64,000 nucleotides of DNA from Bacillus altitudinis 41KF2b (GCF_000691145.1 NZ_ASJC01000001.1:372001-436000), one strand, 5' to 3'; counted from the first letter of the stretch, positions 9,638 through 18,503 are shown. Program-made: numbers and translations. The notes: a model not told the origin generated them from the letters alone.

Positions 9638-9660
9638 AGCAGAGGCATATAACCTCTGCT
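9638..9660. terminator. Second hairpin abutting repeat copy 2
   Basis: AGCAGAGGCATATAACCTCTGCT. On the minus strand it is followed by seven T (AAAAAAA on plus), so it can end the yktB transcript. It directly touches the left end of the repeat. Confidence 0.7.
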
Positions 9661-9837
9661 TCAGCGTGTAGACAAACCCTCGCATTCGTTGTCAGTCCTG
9701 CGCGCTGGTGCTCACGAATGCCAAATTCGCTCCGCGCCAGTGCTCGTCCTTCCTAGACTGCAAAGGTTTTCTATCACGCTGAAAAGAAGACAAAGGGCTA
9801 AAATAAAGTTCATTTTAGCCCTTTGTCAACAATCTGA
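9661..9837 (+). repeat. Terminator-associated MITE-like element, copy 2
   Basis: Reference copy. Begins TCAGCGTGTAGACAAACC and ends with the inverse of TCAGATTGTTGACAAAGG, so the 16-bp ends match at 13 positions. Internal structure: a long imperfect palindrome from TCAGCGTG (9661) to CACGCTGA (about 9775-9782), then a perfect 16-bp stem GACAAAGGGCTAAAAT (9789-9804) / ATTTTAGCCCTTTGTC. It fills most of the 336-base gap between convergent yktA and yktB. The stretch 9547-9637 contains nothing I recognise. Confidence 0.88.
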
Positions 9838-9863
9838 AACGAGCCAACATAGGCTCGTTTTTT
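9838..9863. terminator. yktA/yktB terminator hairpin, distal copy
   Basis: AACGAGCCAACATAGGCTCGTT followed by T6; A-rich on the other side. The yktB stop codon (minus strand, 9862-9864) touches the T tract. Confidence 0.75.
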
Positions 9864-10497
9864 ATACAGATTCTTTTTGTGTAAAGCGGTATAGATAAGT
9901 TACTGTGCGGAAGGCATCTTCAATTTTTGATAAGAATTCTTCATTATTCATTTGAACAACTTCTTCTCTAGGAAGCTGGATGCCGCAAAGGAGTTCGGCC
10001 TTTTTGACTGTTTGAACACGTTCAAATAGTGTTCTCAGCTGTTCAGCATCAAGTTCGCTGTGGCGGAGGACGTCCGGTTTCATATGATCCTTAGACCAAA
10101 CAAAGTCTTGCGGTATTTTCTTTTGGATCGTGTCCAGCTCTTTTTCGAATAATTGCCCATATTCACCTTTTACTGGAGATTCATAAATGAGCGCAAACCA
10201 TACAAATACATGAGTTTTCCAAAGCCCAATTTGAAAATGAGGGAGCTTTTTATACCCACGCTTACTGTTAGCGAAAGCCACCCAAGTGTCATTTGGCGGG
10301 TTGACTGATCTTCTTGCATGTTTTGCCACGTGGACAAACATTTCGTCTCCTGTAATAGAAGAAAGAAGCGGTGCAAAATGTTCACCAAGTGCTTCAAGCT
10401 TTGGACGGACTCTCTCTTTTAATACGGCCATACGTTCATCTAAACCGTCTACTGTGAATGTTTCAAAATCTTCATCTCTAAAACGCATTTCACTCAT
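9862..10497 (-). CDS. yktB: YktB, UPF0637 (DUF1054) family protein
   Basis: A 211-residue soluble protein of the UPF0637/DUF1054 family, syntenic with B. subtilis yktB. Sequence such as [49 protein letters not shown] is the family core. No enzyme motif is visible and no function is known to me. Starts ATG behind AGGAGG (spacing 6). Convergent with yktA. The 287-base gap on its 5' side (10498-10784) holds AT-rich sequence with no gene that I can support. Confidence 0.87.
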   Translation of the reverse strand: MSEMRFRDEDFETFTVDGLDERMAVLKERVRPKLEALGEHFAPLLSSITGDEMFVHVAKHARRSVNPPNDTWVAFANSKRGYKKLPHFQIGLWKTHVFVWFALIYESPVKGEYGQLFEKELDTIQKKIPQDFVWSKDHMKPDVLRHSELDAEQLRTLFERVQTVKKAELLCGIQLPREEVVQMNNEEFLSKIEDAFRTVTYLYRFTQKESV

Positions 10498-10784
10498 GTT
10501 ATGCCTCCTGTATCTTTTCGCTGATCATATTTTATCATAGCTTGGGTCAAGCTCAAAAAAAGATGCACTTTAAAGAGAAAGATAGCAGGGATCTTGGTTC
10601 GGCGTTTAAAAACATCGATTTTGTGGTACATAACAAATAGGTAAAAACACAATTTTCAGAATGTCGTTGCGGTTATGCGATCGCTTCATACGATATAAGC
10701 AAGAACCATTTCTCTTATCGATTGTATTTTTTATCAATGAAAACTGACAAGGAATGAATCATTCTCTGGAAGGGGCGTTGACCA

Positions 10785-10973
10785 ATGAAGCAAATCGTGA
10801 AGCATGGGTATAGACAAGAGAAGAAGAATCGCATCGCTGTGTGGAGATTAGAGGTTGATTATGAACTTTCTACGCTTCATGAAGCCATCGAGCAAAAAGA
10901 TGATATCCAAGTAGAACGCAGCAAACGAAAGCTTGAGCGCCTAAGAAAAGAATGGGAGCAGCTTCAAGGGTAA
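10785..10973 (+). CDS. ykzI: Small basic helical protein, YkzI-like
   Basis: 62 residues, highly charged (MKQIVKHGYRQEKKNRIAVWRLEVDYELSTLHEAIEQKDD..RKLERLRKEWEQLQG) and almost certainly helical or coiled coil throughout. It occupies the position of B. subtilis ykzI between yktB and yktC, which is the main reason for the symbol. ATG behind GGAAGGGGCG. A strong terminator follows, so it is probably monocistronic. Function unknown. Confidence 0.65.
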   Translation: MKQIVKHGYRQEKKNRIAVWRLEVDYELSTLHEAIEQKDDIQVERSKRKLERLRKEWEQLQG

Positions 10974-10989
10974 AACAAGGTGAGGTAAA

Positions 10990-11017
10990 AACGAACCAAT
11001 TTATCGGTTCGTTTTTG
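10990..11017 (+). terminator. Terminator after ykzI
   Basis: AACGAACC / GGTTCGTT stem over an AATTTATC-type loop, then a T run. Confidence 0.8.
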
Positions 11018-11106
11018 TATGAAGCTGCTTTTTTCTTGCTTTTACGTACATAATATCAGTATGCTAATACAAATAGGTACTACATAGAAAAGAGGTTTAC
11101 AGTCCG

Positions 11107-11913
11107 ATGACAAACTGGGTGGAAATTGACCGACTTGCAAAGCTTTGGGTAAAAGAAGCGGGTAGCCGCATTAAAGAATCCATGCAGGAAGGTCTATCAA
11201 TTGAAACAAAATCAAATCCAAATGATCTTGTCACAAACATCGATAAAGAAACAGAACGTTTCTTCATTGAAAAGATACAGTCGACATTTTCAGATCATCA
11301 TATTTTAGGAGAAGAGGGCCAAGGGGAAGAAGTGACCTCTCTTGATGGGATCGTATGGATCATTGATCCAATTGATGGCACCATGAACTTTGTCCATCAA
11401 AAACGAAATTTTGCCATTTCAATTGGGATATTTGAACATGGTGTGGGGAAAATCGGTCTTATTTATGACGTCATCCATGACGAGCTCTATCATGCAGTCA
11501 AAGGAGAAGGGGCGTATATGAACGATATCTTACTCCCGCCTTTAAAAGATGTCGCCATTGAAAAAGCCATTGTCGGCATTAACCCAACATGGGCGATTGA
11601 AAGCCCCCATTTTGACGCTAAGCCGTTTGCCCGTCTCGTACGCGATGTGAGAGGAACAAGAACGATTGGATCAGCTGCACTTGAACTGGCTTATATTGCA
11701 AGCGGAAGAAGCGACGCATATGTCACGTTAAGGTTAGCGCCTTGGGATTATGCTGCTGGATGTGTGTTACTTGATGAGGTAGGCGCTGTTTACTCGAATA
11801 TTCACGGAGAACGCTTGACGTTTCTAGAGAAAAATAGCATTGTTGCTGGAAATCGATCCGTCTGTGAAAAAATCTTGCATGATTACATAAAGGGAAGCGG
11901 AAATAAAAAATAA
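11107..11913 (+). CDS. yktC: Inositol-phosphate phosphatase, SuhB/IMPase family
   Basis: 268 aa, cytoplasmic, Mg2+-dependent and Li+-sensitive phosphatase fold. Metal ligands are visible in EEGQGEE (about 70-76) and in WIIDPIDGTMNF (about 85-96), and the second metal site is in APWDYAAGCVLLDEVGA near residue 215. Known substrates of the family include inositol monophosphates, and some members act on NADP or fructose-1,6-bisphosphate, so the physiological substrate is open. Single gene with its own downstream terminator. Confidence 0.9.
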   Translation: MTNWVEIDRLAKLWVKEAGSRIKESMQEGLSIETKSNPNDLVTNIDKETERFFIEKIQSTFSDHHILGEEGQGEEVTSLDGIVWIIDPIDGTMNFVHQKRNFAISIGIFEHGVGKIGLIYDVIHDELYHAVKGEGAYMNDILLPPLKDVAIEKAIVGINPTWAIESPHFDAKPFARLVRDVRGTRTIGSAALELAYIASGRSDAYVTLRLAPWDYAAGCVLLDEVGAVYSNIHGERLTFLEKNSIVAGNRSVCEKILHDYIKGSGNKK

Positions 11914-11918
11914 ACAAC

Positions 11919-11947
11919 ATCACTTCATGAGAATGAAGTGATTTTTT
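11919..11947 (+). terminator. Terminator after yktC
   Basis: ATCACTTCAT / ATGAAGTGAT stem then TTTTTT. Confidence 0.85.
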
Positions 11948-11955
11948 GTATTTGA

Positions 11956-11985
11956 TGAAACTTTTTGACAAGTCAAATGTCTATA
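11956..11985 (+). promoter_or_regulatory. ECF-type promoter upstream of ylaA
   Basis: TGAAAC (11956-11961), 16-bp spacer, TGTCTA (11978-11983). This resembles ECF promoters (TGAAAC .. CGTC) and ends about 40 bp before ylaA. Since ylaC in this operon is an ECF sigma factor, autoregulation is the simple reading. An overlapping TTGACA at 11965-11970 lacks a good partner -10. Confidence 0.5.
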
Positions 11986-12024
11986 CGAACGAGGCCTTAA
12001 TTTGAAGTAAAGGATTGTGTAGCG

Positions 12025-13947
12025 ATGTTTGATTTGTTTAGTGATTTATCCCTCCATTTTGAAAGGTTTTTTATTTTAAATGAGTACAGTATCCACATGA
12101 TTCAATGGTGTGTGCTTGGACTATTTGTCCTTTTCATTACACTTCCCATATGGAAAGAAAAGAAGAGTCGTTATGTATTTTATGCTGGAATCGTATTAAG
12201 AGTAGTTCTGCTAGGGAGTATGACACTTGAGATGATCCATCAAGTGCTAGCTAGACAGTATACGATCGAAACATTTGAAGTGCTGACAGATTTCATGCAA
12301 TTTCTCATCTATGGATATGTCTTGCTTGCATCACTTTTCTATGTGATTTCTCTTCCTTATTTAAAAAATAGGGGCATGTTTTTTGCGTTTGATTTATCTG
12401 TGTTACTTCTGCCCTTATGTCAAACGATATTTATTGTGTTAGTTGAAAGCAAAAAGTTCTTTCTCAGCGGTGATACGGAGCTGATATGGAGAGATTTGAT
12501 CATCATTTTGCTTATGATTGGCTTTGCCGCTTTGGTACTTCACCTATTCTTTCGTTTGTTTTGGCACCAGAAGTGGAAAGAATTGCTGTTTTTCTATGGC
12601 TTGATTTTCACTGCGCTGCTGTATATTTTTTATCCTTCTATTTCGAAGTATGAGCTGCAATCTTCGTTTAAGTCCATAGTGATTTTAGTGGCGGCCGCAG
12701 GAAGCTTTATGACATTACATTTGTTATGTGCGTTAATACAAAACAAGGTAAAGTTGAGACAGTGGGGTGCTGGGGGGATTGTCGTCTTTTTTACGCTAAT
12801 GCTGAACCCGATCCTAAATCTCCCACATATCATGTTTCAATTTACTAAAACGGAACTGACAGATACTTTCTCAGAAGAATATCGACCTTTATCTGAAGCA
12901 AGTGCGAAAGCATTCGCTTTAAAGTTTGTACCATCGAACACTACATTATATTCAACGACTAGTAAACAGCCGATCTCTTATAACTATGTGTTTGCAGCCG
13001 ATCAATATGAAGTGAATGTTTCTGCGTTTACAGGTGAATTAAACAGCTATTTTTATCATGGTCGCTCAAAGGGTCAGCATTTGACCGATAAAGAATATAG
13101 GGAAAAAACCATTGAATTTTTTGAAAGGAGCGGCCGATCCGTTGATCTAGACCGCATTCATGTAGTGGTTGAAAAAGAAGACGGGGAGACAAGCGTTCTT
13201 CTTTTGCCAAAAATGTCTCAGAATAAAGATGAGAGCTTAGCGTTTGCCACCTGGAAAAAAGAGACGCTTCGACAAGCGCAATATGGGAACGCCATCTTTC
13301 AATTGAAGGATGTAGACGGGATCAATTTAACAAACAAAGAAATGAAAACGAAAATTAATCGTATTTATAAAAAGTTAAATTTACAGCCACCAGCTTACCA
13401 GATCACAGACGTTGATGCTTTTTATTTTGAATGGCAGCATGAAGTGGCGGTAAAGACAGCCGATCAATCTGAATTTCTGTTTAATGGTTCAACGAAAGAA
13501 TTGACGAAAATACAGCTATCAAAAGCGATTCTTCAACAGAAAAAAGGAAATATCAGTGACGAAGATTTGTTTGAAATGATAGGGGAACAGTCAAAAGACG
13601 TGAAGACAGAAACAGGAACTCGTGAACACAAACAATATACTTTTCACGGGTCATCAAATTTACTTCATGTGACGAGAGATGCCGATGGAATTGAGTTGAA
13701 TTGGCAATCAGACTCTTCTTTACATACGGTATCGAATCAAGAACGTGATGAAGTCTATCAGCAAGTTCTCAAAAAGTATGAACCTTATGCCATCTATAAA
13801 AAACAAATCAAGCCGGTGAGAATGATCGACAAAGAGGGGAAAATGAGCATTTCGTGGTTTGTGATCATTCAAACCTTCGGATCGAATGAGCGGAAAATAT
13901 ATGAAGTAAATGGACGAACAAAAGAGGTGCAACGTTTTGACAGATAA
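12025..13947 (+). CDS. ylaA: YlaA, large membrane protein of the ylaABCD operon
   Basis: 640 residues. The N-terminal third is a bundle of about eight hydrophobic membrane segments (residues about 25-270). The remainder is a large, presumably extracytoplasmic domain with repeat-like segments such as EFFERSGRSVDLDRIHVVVEKEDGETSVLLLPK and VDAFYFEWQHEVAVKTADQSEFLFNGSTKELTKI, which recall PepSY-like or YpeB-like folds. First gene of an operon with an ECF sigma factor, so a signalling or envelope-stress role is plausible but not shown by sequence. ylaB overlaps its end by 11 bp. Confidence 0.85.
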   Translation: MFDLFSDLSLHFERFFILNEYSIHMIQWCVLGLFVLFITLPIWKEKKSRYVFYAGIVLRVVLLGSMTLEMIHQVLARQYTIETFEVLTDFMQFLIYGYVLLASLFYVISLPYLKNRGMFFAFDLSVLLLPLCQTIFIVLVESKKFFLSGDTELIWRDLIIILLMIGFAALVLHLFFRLFWHQKWKELLFFYGLIFTALLYIFYPSISKYELQSSFKSIVILVAAAGSFMTLHLLCALIQNKVKLRQWGAGGIVVFFTLMLNPILNLPHIMFQFTKTELTDTFSEEYRPLSEASAKAFALKFVPSNTTLYSTTSKQPISYNYVFAADQYEVNVSAFTGELNSYFYHGRSKGQHLTDKEYREKTIEFFERSGRSVDLDRIHVVVEKEDGETSVLLLPKMSQNKDESLAFATWKKETLRQAQYGNAIFQLKDVDGINLTNKEMKTKINRIYKKLNLQPPAYQITDVDAFYFEWQHEVAVKTADQSEFLFNGSTKELTKIQLSKAILQQKKGNISDEDLFEMIGEQSKDVKTETGTREHKQYTFHGSSNLLHVTRDADGIELNWQSDSSLHTVSNQERDEVYQQVLKKYEPYAIYKKQIKPVRMIDKEGKMSISWFVIIQTFGSNERKIYEVNGRTKEVQRFDR

Positions 13948-14200
13948 AGAAAAACAAGCCATCTTTCAAGACTTATATGAATTGTATCAGGAAGGGGAGC
14001 TTGGAGAAGAGGCTTCTAACTGGATGAAGACGCATGAAAAGCAGTTTCAGCATTCTGTTAAGGGAAACGAGTTTGCTCCTATTCACACTGAGGATCAGAG
14101 CGATTATCTCGAATTAAAACGCATGAAGTGGTTTATTTCTTCGTTATACTTCTTTTATATCGTTTTATCAATTTGGATGACTGTGTGGTTTTATTTTTGA
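13937..14200 (+). CDS. ylaB: YlaB, small protein with C-terminal membrane segment
   Basis: 87 residues, acidic soluble part (KEKQAIFQDLYELYQEGELGEEASNWMKTHEKQFQ) followed by a C-terminal hydrophobic helix (WFISSLYFFYIVLSIWMTVWFYF). I chose TTG at 13937, since AGAGGTG is 6-7 nt upstream; the frame is open further up but without a site. Overlaps ylaA by 11 bp, and its TGA shares bases with the ylaC ATG. The layout suggests it is translated with, and perhaps acts with, the sigma/anti-sigma pair. Confidence 0.8.
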   Translation: MTDKEKQAIFQDLYELYQEGELGEEASNWMKTHEKQFQHSVKGNEFAPIHTEDQSDYLELKRMKWFISSLYFFYIVLSIWMTVWFYF

Positions 14201-14718
14201 TGTCTAGACCGACCAATCAAATTGAAAAAATATATGAAGAATATTTTCAGGAAATCACCAAATATTTATATCGCAGAACGGGAAATGTCGAAACAGCCAA
14301 GGACCTTGCGCAGGATGTATTTATCAAGGCACTGCATGGGTTATCCTCTTTTAAAGGACATTCAAGCATTAAAACATGGCTTTACACCATTGCTTATCAT
14401 ACGTTTGTCAACGACTATCGCCGAAAAGTAAAACGAACTTTTACGGATGTAGAAAAAGCTGATTTTTTAGAGCAGCAGATATTCATGACACCTGAAGACC
14501 ATTTAGAAACTCAAGCTGATATTCAAAGGCTGTGGAGCCAGATCAATCAATTGAAGGATTCTTACCGAGAAGTCCTCATTTTAAGAGATATTCAGGAATT
14601 ATCGTATGAAGAAGTAGCGGAAATTTTGAATTGGACCTTATCTAAAGTAAAGACAACCCTTCATCGAGCTAGATTAGAGCTGAAACGAAAGCTACATTGT
14701 GAGGAGTTCAACAAATGA
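14200..14718 (+). CDS. ylaC: ECF RNA polymerase sigma factor YlaC
   Basis: 172 aa. Region 2 (YRRTGNVETAKDLAQDVFIKALHGLSSFKGHSSIKTWLYTIAYHTFVNDYRRK) and region 4 (YREVLILRDIQELSYEEVAEILNWTLSKVKTTLHRARLELKRKL) are both complete, as in ECF sigmas. ATG at 14200 overlaps the ylaB stop (TGATG); the open frame further upstream lies in ylaB. In B. subtilis YlaC has been linked to hydrogen peroxide resistance. The next gene is its anti-sigma factor, and a matching ECF promoter lies before ylaA. Confidence 0.93.
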   Translation: MSRPTNQIEKIYEEYFQEITKYLYRRTGNVETAKDLAQDVFIKALHGLSSFKGHSSIKTWLYTIAYHTFVNDYRRKVKRTFTDVEKADFLEQQIFMTPEDHLETQADIQRLWSQINQLKDSYREVLILRDIQELSYEEVAEILNWTLSKVKTTLHRARLELKRKLHCEEFNK

Positions 14719-15008
14719 GCTGTTATTTGATTGAAGAACTATTACCACTTTATATAGAAGGGGACACGAGTGAAGAAACAAATCAATTAGTGGATGAGCA
14801 TTTACGTTCATGCAAAAAATGCCGTTATCTATATGAAGAAATGAAAGAACCAGTCTCTATTGCAAAGTCAACAGATTTCATACCGTTCATAGATGAAAAA
14901 GAAGAAAAAAGAAAGTTTGAAAGGCGCTACTATGGAAAACTGTTATTACGGGCAAGTATCGTTTTTAGTATCGTCTATCTCATCATGCTCTTGATCTATT
15001 GGATATAA
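14715..15008 (+). CDS. ylaD: Anti-sigma factor YlaD (zinc-finger type)
   Basis: 97 aa. N-terminal putative zinc-finger anti-sigma domain with the H-x3-C-x2-C signature in DEHLRSCKKCRYLYEE, then one C-terminal transmembrane helix (residues about 75-97). The short or absent external part suggests that sensing is done elsewhere, perhaps by YlaA. ATGA overlap with ylaC indicates translational coupling, typical for sigma/anti-sigma pairs. Cys thiols in the zinc site would fit redox control. Confidence 0.9.
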   Translation: MSCYLIEELLPLYIEGDTSEETNQLVDEHLRSCKKCRYLYEEMKEPVSIAKSTDFIPFIDEKEEKRKFERRYYGKLLLRASIVFSIVYLIMLLIYWI

Positions 15009-15015
15009 GAAAGAA

Positions 15016-15048
15016 CCCCCATCTGGATGAACCGGATGGGGGTTTTTT
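15016..15048 (+). terminator. Terminator of ylaABCD
   Basis: CCCCCATC / GATGGGGG stem with loop TGGATGAACCG, then TTTTTT. Confidence 0.9.
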
Positions 15049-15052
15049 GAGC

Positions 15053-15688
15053 TTAGTTCAATTTTTCTTTAGCAATTTGAACTGCATCATAGAACGTTTT
15101 TAATTGCTCTTGAGGAATTTTCTTAAGCAATTGGTTGAAAACAAGTAATTCAGTAGAGCTGAATCCAAGACCTTTAGCGATTTTAGAATCAATTACAACG
15201 TTTCCTTTTTTGTCTAGAACAAGTGCATCACCAGCAAGATCAACAATTCTGATCACTGATTTGAAAAGCTTTTCGAATTTAGTTGCTTCTTCTTTAGTAA
15301 GACCAAGTTCAACAGCTTTTTCTGCATCAAAAACTAATTTTCCTTTTTCGTTTTTAGTGATGCTTTCACTGAAAACGATTGTAAGAACAGCTGCGCGATC
15401 TAAGAATTTCTCAGCAGTCGCCGCTTCTTCTTCAGTAAGACCGAGCTCAACAGCTTTTTTCACATCAAATGTGTAGTTGTTGTCTTCCTCAACAAATGAA
15501 TTGATGAGAATGCTGATAACACGCTCGTTTTTCTCCAATAAATCTTTAATAATTTGTTGCTGCTCAAAAGGAATCCCTTTGAAAGTTGCAGCACTTGCTT
15601 GCCCAGGAGCTACTGTTGTGAAAGTAAAAATGATAGCTAAAGCGAAAAATACAACAGAGCTGAGCGATTTGCTCAAAAACTTCTTCAT
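15053..15688 (-). CDS. Exported protein with three internal repeats (ylaE position)
   Basis: 211 residues with a clear Sec signal peptide (MKKFLSKSLSSVVFFALAIIFTFTTVAPGQASA, cleavage likely ASA-ATF). The mature part has three related units: FDVKKAVELGLTEEEAATAEKFLD, FDAEKAVELGLTKEEATKFEKLFK and IDSKIAKGLGFSSTELLVFNQLLK, each followed by a hydrophobic stretch. ATG at 15688 starts the signal peptide. It lies where B. subtilis has ylaE, which also encodes a secreted protein, but I cannot confirm sequence homology, so no symbol is given. It could be an extracellular or immunity-type small helical protein; the function is unknown. Confidence 0.8.
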   Translation of the reverse strand: MKKFLSKSLSSVVFFALAIIFTFTTVAPGQASAATFKGIPFEQQQIIKDLLEKNERVISILINSFVEEDNNYTFDVKKAVELGLTEEEAATAEKFLDRAAVLTIVFSESITKNEKGKLVFDAEKAVELGLTKEEATKFEKLFKSVIRIVDLAGDALVLDKKGNVVIDSKIAKGLGFSSTELLVFNQLLKKIPQEQLKTFYDAVQIAKEKLN

Positions 15689-15917
15689 GCTTCTTTTCTC
15701 TCCCTTTTCTGTTAAATTTTGTTGCAAGAACAGCATACCATGAGAAACTTTGTGGAAGAATAGGAAAAATGTAACTTTGTGTTTGTTTTTGGAGAACTAT
15801 AAAAGTTCTTGTCGAAAAATGGAAGAGTTCAGATTGCTTATATTTGCCAACTCTATATGAAGTTTTTAGTTGAATCACTAGGGTTACATAGGTGGTTAGT
15901 CTTGTTTTTACCCAAAA

Positions 15918-15956
15918 TAAAAGCCTTCTACATGTAAAATGTAAAAGGCTTTTCAT
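15918..15956. terminator. Terminator downstream of ylaF
   Basis: AAAGCCTT / AAAAGGCTTTT arms around an AT-rich loop that itself has TACATGTA; A and T runs on both sides. Confidence 0.6.
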
Positions 15957-15961
15957 AAATT

Positions 15962-16141
15962 TTATGATTGTACGTTTAATTTTCGTTTTAATGTAAATCC
16001 TGTACCCATGAAAATCATGGCGAACACAATACTTAAGCATGTTCCCAGTATGCTTTTTTCTGCAACAGACACTCCAATAAACGCCATACTGACGACGGCA
16101 AGTAATGCACATAATAATAGAAGCCATTTGATTTGTTTCAT
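15962..16141 (-). CDS. ylaF: YlaF-like small membrane protein
   Basis: A 59-codon frame, short enough to be missed by length cut-offs: MKQIKWLLLLCALLAVVSMA, FIGVSVAEKSILGTCLSIVF, AMIFMGTGFTLKRKLNVQS. It has two hydrophobic helices and a basic C-terminal tail. It lies immediately before typA on the opposite strand, the position of B. subtilis ylaF, whose product is also a ~60-residue two-helix membrane protein. Start ATG behind GGGATGGAG. Function unknown. Confidence 0.8.
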   Translation of the reverse strand: MKQIKWLLLLCALLAVVSMAFIGVSVAEKSILGTCLSIVFAMIFMGTGFTLKRKLNVQS

Positions 16142-16254
16142 TTGTCTCCATCCCTTTTTTTAGAGTTAATATAAGTTTACAGAAAAACGATCGGCATTTA
16201 AAGGGGATTGTGATATAATATGAAAGTTATCTAATTATTTTAGGAGATGAAAAT

Positions 16255-18093
16255 GTGAAACTTCGAAAAGACCTTCGCAACATCGCAATTATTGCCCACG
16301 TTGACCATGGTAAAACGACGCTTGTTGACCAATTGCTCCATCAAGCTGGTACTTTCCGTGCGAATGAAAATATCGCTGAGAGAGCCATGGATTCAAATGA
16401 TTTAGAGCGAGAGCGCGGTATTACGATCTTAGCTAAAAATACTGCGATCCATTATAAAGATACACGCATTAATATTTTAGATACACCAGGACACGCCGAT
16501 TTCGGTGGTGAAGTTGAGCGTATCATGAAAATGGTAGATGGTGTACTTCTCGTTGTGGATGCATATGAAGGTTGTATGCCTCAAACACGATTCGTGCTAA
16601 AAAAAGCACTTGAGCAAAACTTAACACCAATTGTTGTTGTCAATAAAATTGACCGTGACTTTGCTCGTCCAGCTGAAGTAGTTGATGAAGTCATTGACTT
16701 GTTCATTGAATTGGATGCAACAGAAGAACAGCTTGAATTCCCAGTTGTATATGCATCAGCAATCAATGGTACAGCAAGTAACGATGCTAGTAAGCAAGAT
16801 GAAAACATGGAATCGTTGTTTGAAGCGATTGTCAACCATATCCCATGCCCAGTCGACAACCATGAAGAGCCGCTTCAATTCCAAGTGGCGCTACTTGATT
16901 ACAATGATTATGTTGGAAGAATTGGAATTGGCCGTGTATTTAGAGGAACGATGCAAGTAGGACAGCAAGTTGCTCTAATGAAAGTGGATGGCAGTGTAAA
17001 ACAATTCCGCGTGACGAAGATTTTTGGTTTCCAAGGGTTAAAACGAGTGGAAATCAATGAAGCGAAAGCTGGAGATCTTGTCGCAGTATCTGGTATGGAA
17101 GACATCAACGTAGGAGAAACAGTCTGCCCGGTAGAACACCAAGAGGCTTTGCCGATCCTTCGTATTGATGAGCCGACACTTCAAATGACATTTGTTGTGA
17201 ATAACAGCCCATTTGCAGGCCGTGAAGGAAAGTACGTGACATCACGTAAAATTGAAGAGCGTTTAGAACAGCAGCTTCAAACAGACGTAAGTCTTCGTGT
17301 AGATCCAACGGATTCACCTGATGCTTGGGTCGTATCAGGACGCGGTGAGCTTCACTTATCAATTCTGATTGAGAATATGAGACGTGAAGGATTTGAACTG
17401 CAAGTATCGAAGCCAGAAGTTATTGTAAAAGAAGTAGATGGTGTTCGATGTGAGCCTGTAGAGCGTGTTCAAATTGATGTACCTGAAGAGCATACTGGCT
17501 CTGTTATGGAATCAATGGGTGCAAGAAAAGGTGAAATGATTGACATGATCAATAATGGTAATGGTCAAGTTCGCCTGATCTTTACAGTTCCATCACGTGG
17601 TTTAATCGGATATACAACTGAATTTCTTTCATTAACTCGTGGTTTTGGTATTTTGAACCATACGTTTGACAGCTACCAGCCGATGCAGTCTGGTCAAGTT
17701 GGCGGACGCCGTCAAGGTGTACTTGTTTCAATGGAAACAGGTAAAGCAACTGCTTACGGAATCCAAGGCGTTGAAGAGCGCGGTGTGATTTTCGTTGAGC
17801 CGGGTGTTGAAGTATACCAAGGAATGATTGTTGGTGAGCATAACCGTGAAAACGATCTTGTTGTCAACGTGAGCCGTATGAAACAACAAACAAACGTACG
17901 TTCAGCGACAAAAGATCAAACGGTTAGTATGAAAAAACCACGTATTATGTCACTTGAGGAATCTCTTGAGTACTTAAATGAAGACGAATACTGTGAGGTT
18001 ACACCGGAATCGATCCGTTTAAGAAAGAAAATTTTAGATAAAAACGAACGTGAGAAAGCTGCGAAGAAGAAAAAGCTAGCAGGATTATCTTAA
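16255..18093 (+). CDS. typA: Ribosome-associated GTPase TypA/BipA
   Basis: 612-residue translational GTPase of the EF-G family that acts in 50S subunit assembly and in stress or cold growth. G motifs: AHVDHGKTT (G1), [12 protein letters not shown] (G3) and NKID (G4). EF-Tu-like domain 2 follows, then EF-G domain III/V-like parts and the TypA-specific C-terminal domain (GATG.. replaced here by [46 protein letters not shown]). GTG start at 16255 after TTAGGAGATGAAA. Single gene, full length. Confidence 0.96.
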   Translation: MKLRKDLRNIAIIAHVDHGKTTLVDQLLHQAGTFRANENIAERAMDSNDLERERGITILAKNTAIHYKDTRINILDTPGHADFGGEVERIMKMVDGVLLVVDAYEGCMPQTRFVLKKALEQNLTPIVVVNKIDRDFARPAEVVDEVIDLFIELDATEEQLEFPVVYASAINGTASNDASKQDENMESLFEAIVNHIPCPVDNHEEPLQFQVALLDYNDYVGRIGIGRVFRGTMQVGQQVALMKVDGSVKQFRVTKIFGFQGLKRVEINEAKAGDLVAVSGMEDINVGETVCPVEHQEALPILRIDEPTLQMTFVVNNSPFAGREGKYVTSRKIEERLEQQLQTDVSLRVDPTDSPDAWVVSGRGELHLSILIENMRREGFELQVSKPEVIVKEVDGVRCEPVERVQIDVPEEHTGSVMESMGARKGEMIDMINNGNGQVRLIFTVPSRGLIGYTTEFLSLTRGFGILNHTFDSYQPMQSGQVGGRRQGVLVSMETGKATAYGIQGVEERGVIFVEPGVEVYQGMIVGEHNRENDLVVNVSRMKQQTNVRSATKDQTVSMKKPRIMSLEESLEYLNEDEYCEVTPESIRLRKKILDKNEREKAAKKKKLAGLS

Positions 18094-18147
18094 TTCCATG
18101 AAGAATTAAAAAGATAGAACCCTGAAAGGTAAGGGGAGGGAATCTTT

Positions 18148-18471
18148 TTGAATGATCAGGAAGTAAGTGAGAATCTATCCTTTTTCGCGATGCTGTTTCG
18201 TGTCGATGAAAATCCGCAAACAGGGATGTGGCTCCTATATGGCACCATCCTTGTTTTAGCGATTATTGTTTTTAAACTCGGCTTTGCTAGACGTTTACCG
18301 ATTTTAAAAGCACTTGTCATTTATTTGTTTTTGATTTTTGGTTGCACGTTTCTCACATTTCTAGGTATCTTCTTGCCAGTCGCAGAAGGCCTGGTTGTGG
18401 CAGCTGTCATTTTGATTATTTATAAAATACGACTGCATCGTGCGAAAAAAGAAGGAACAGTAAGTACGTAA
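18148..18471 (+). CDS. ylaH: YlaH-like membrane protein
   Basis: 107 residues with three hydrophobic segments ([43 protein letters not shown] and [17 protein letters not shown]) and a basic C-terminus; it matches the YlaH-like family. TTG start at 18148 with GGGGAGGG 8 nt upstream. Located right behind typA as in B. subtilis. Function unknown. Confidence 0.83.
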   Translation: MNDQEVSENLSFFAMLFRVDENPQTGMWLLYGTILVLAIIVFKLGFARRLPILKALVIYLFLIFGCTFLTFLGIFLPVAEGLVVAAVILIIYKIRLHRAKKEGTVST

Positions 18472-18474
18472 AAA

Positions 18475-18503
18475 AGACCTGAACTTGTGTCAGGTCTTTT
18501 TTA
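18475..18503. terminator. Bidirectional terminator between ylaH and ylaI
   Basis: AGACCTGA / TCAGGTCT stem with A6 before and T6 after; serves both convergent genes. Confidence 0.85.
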
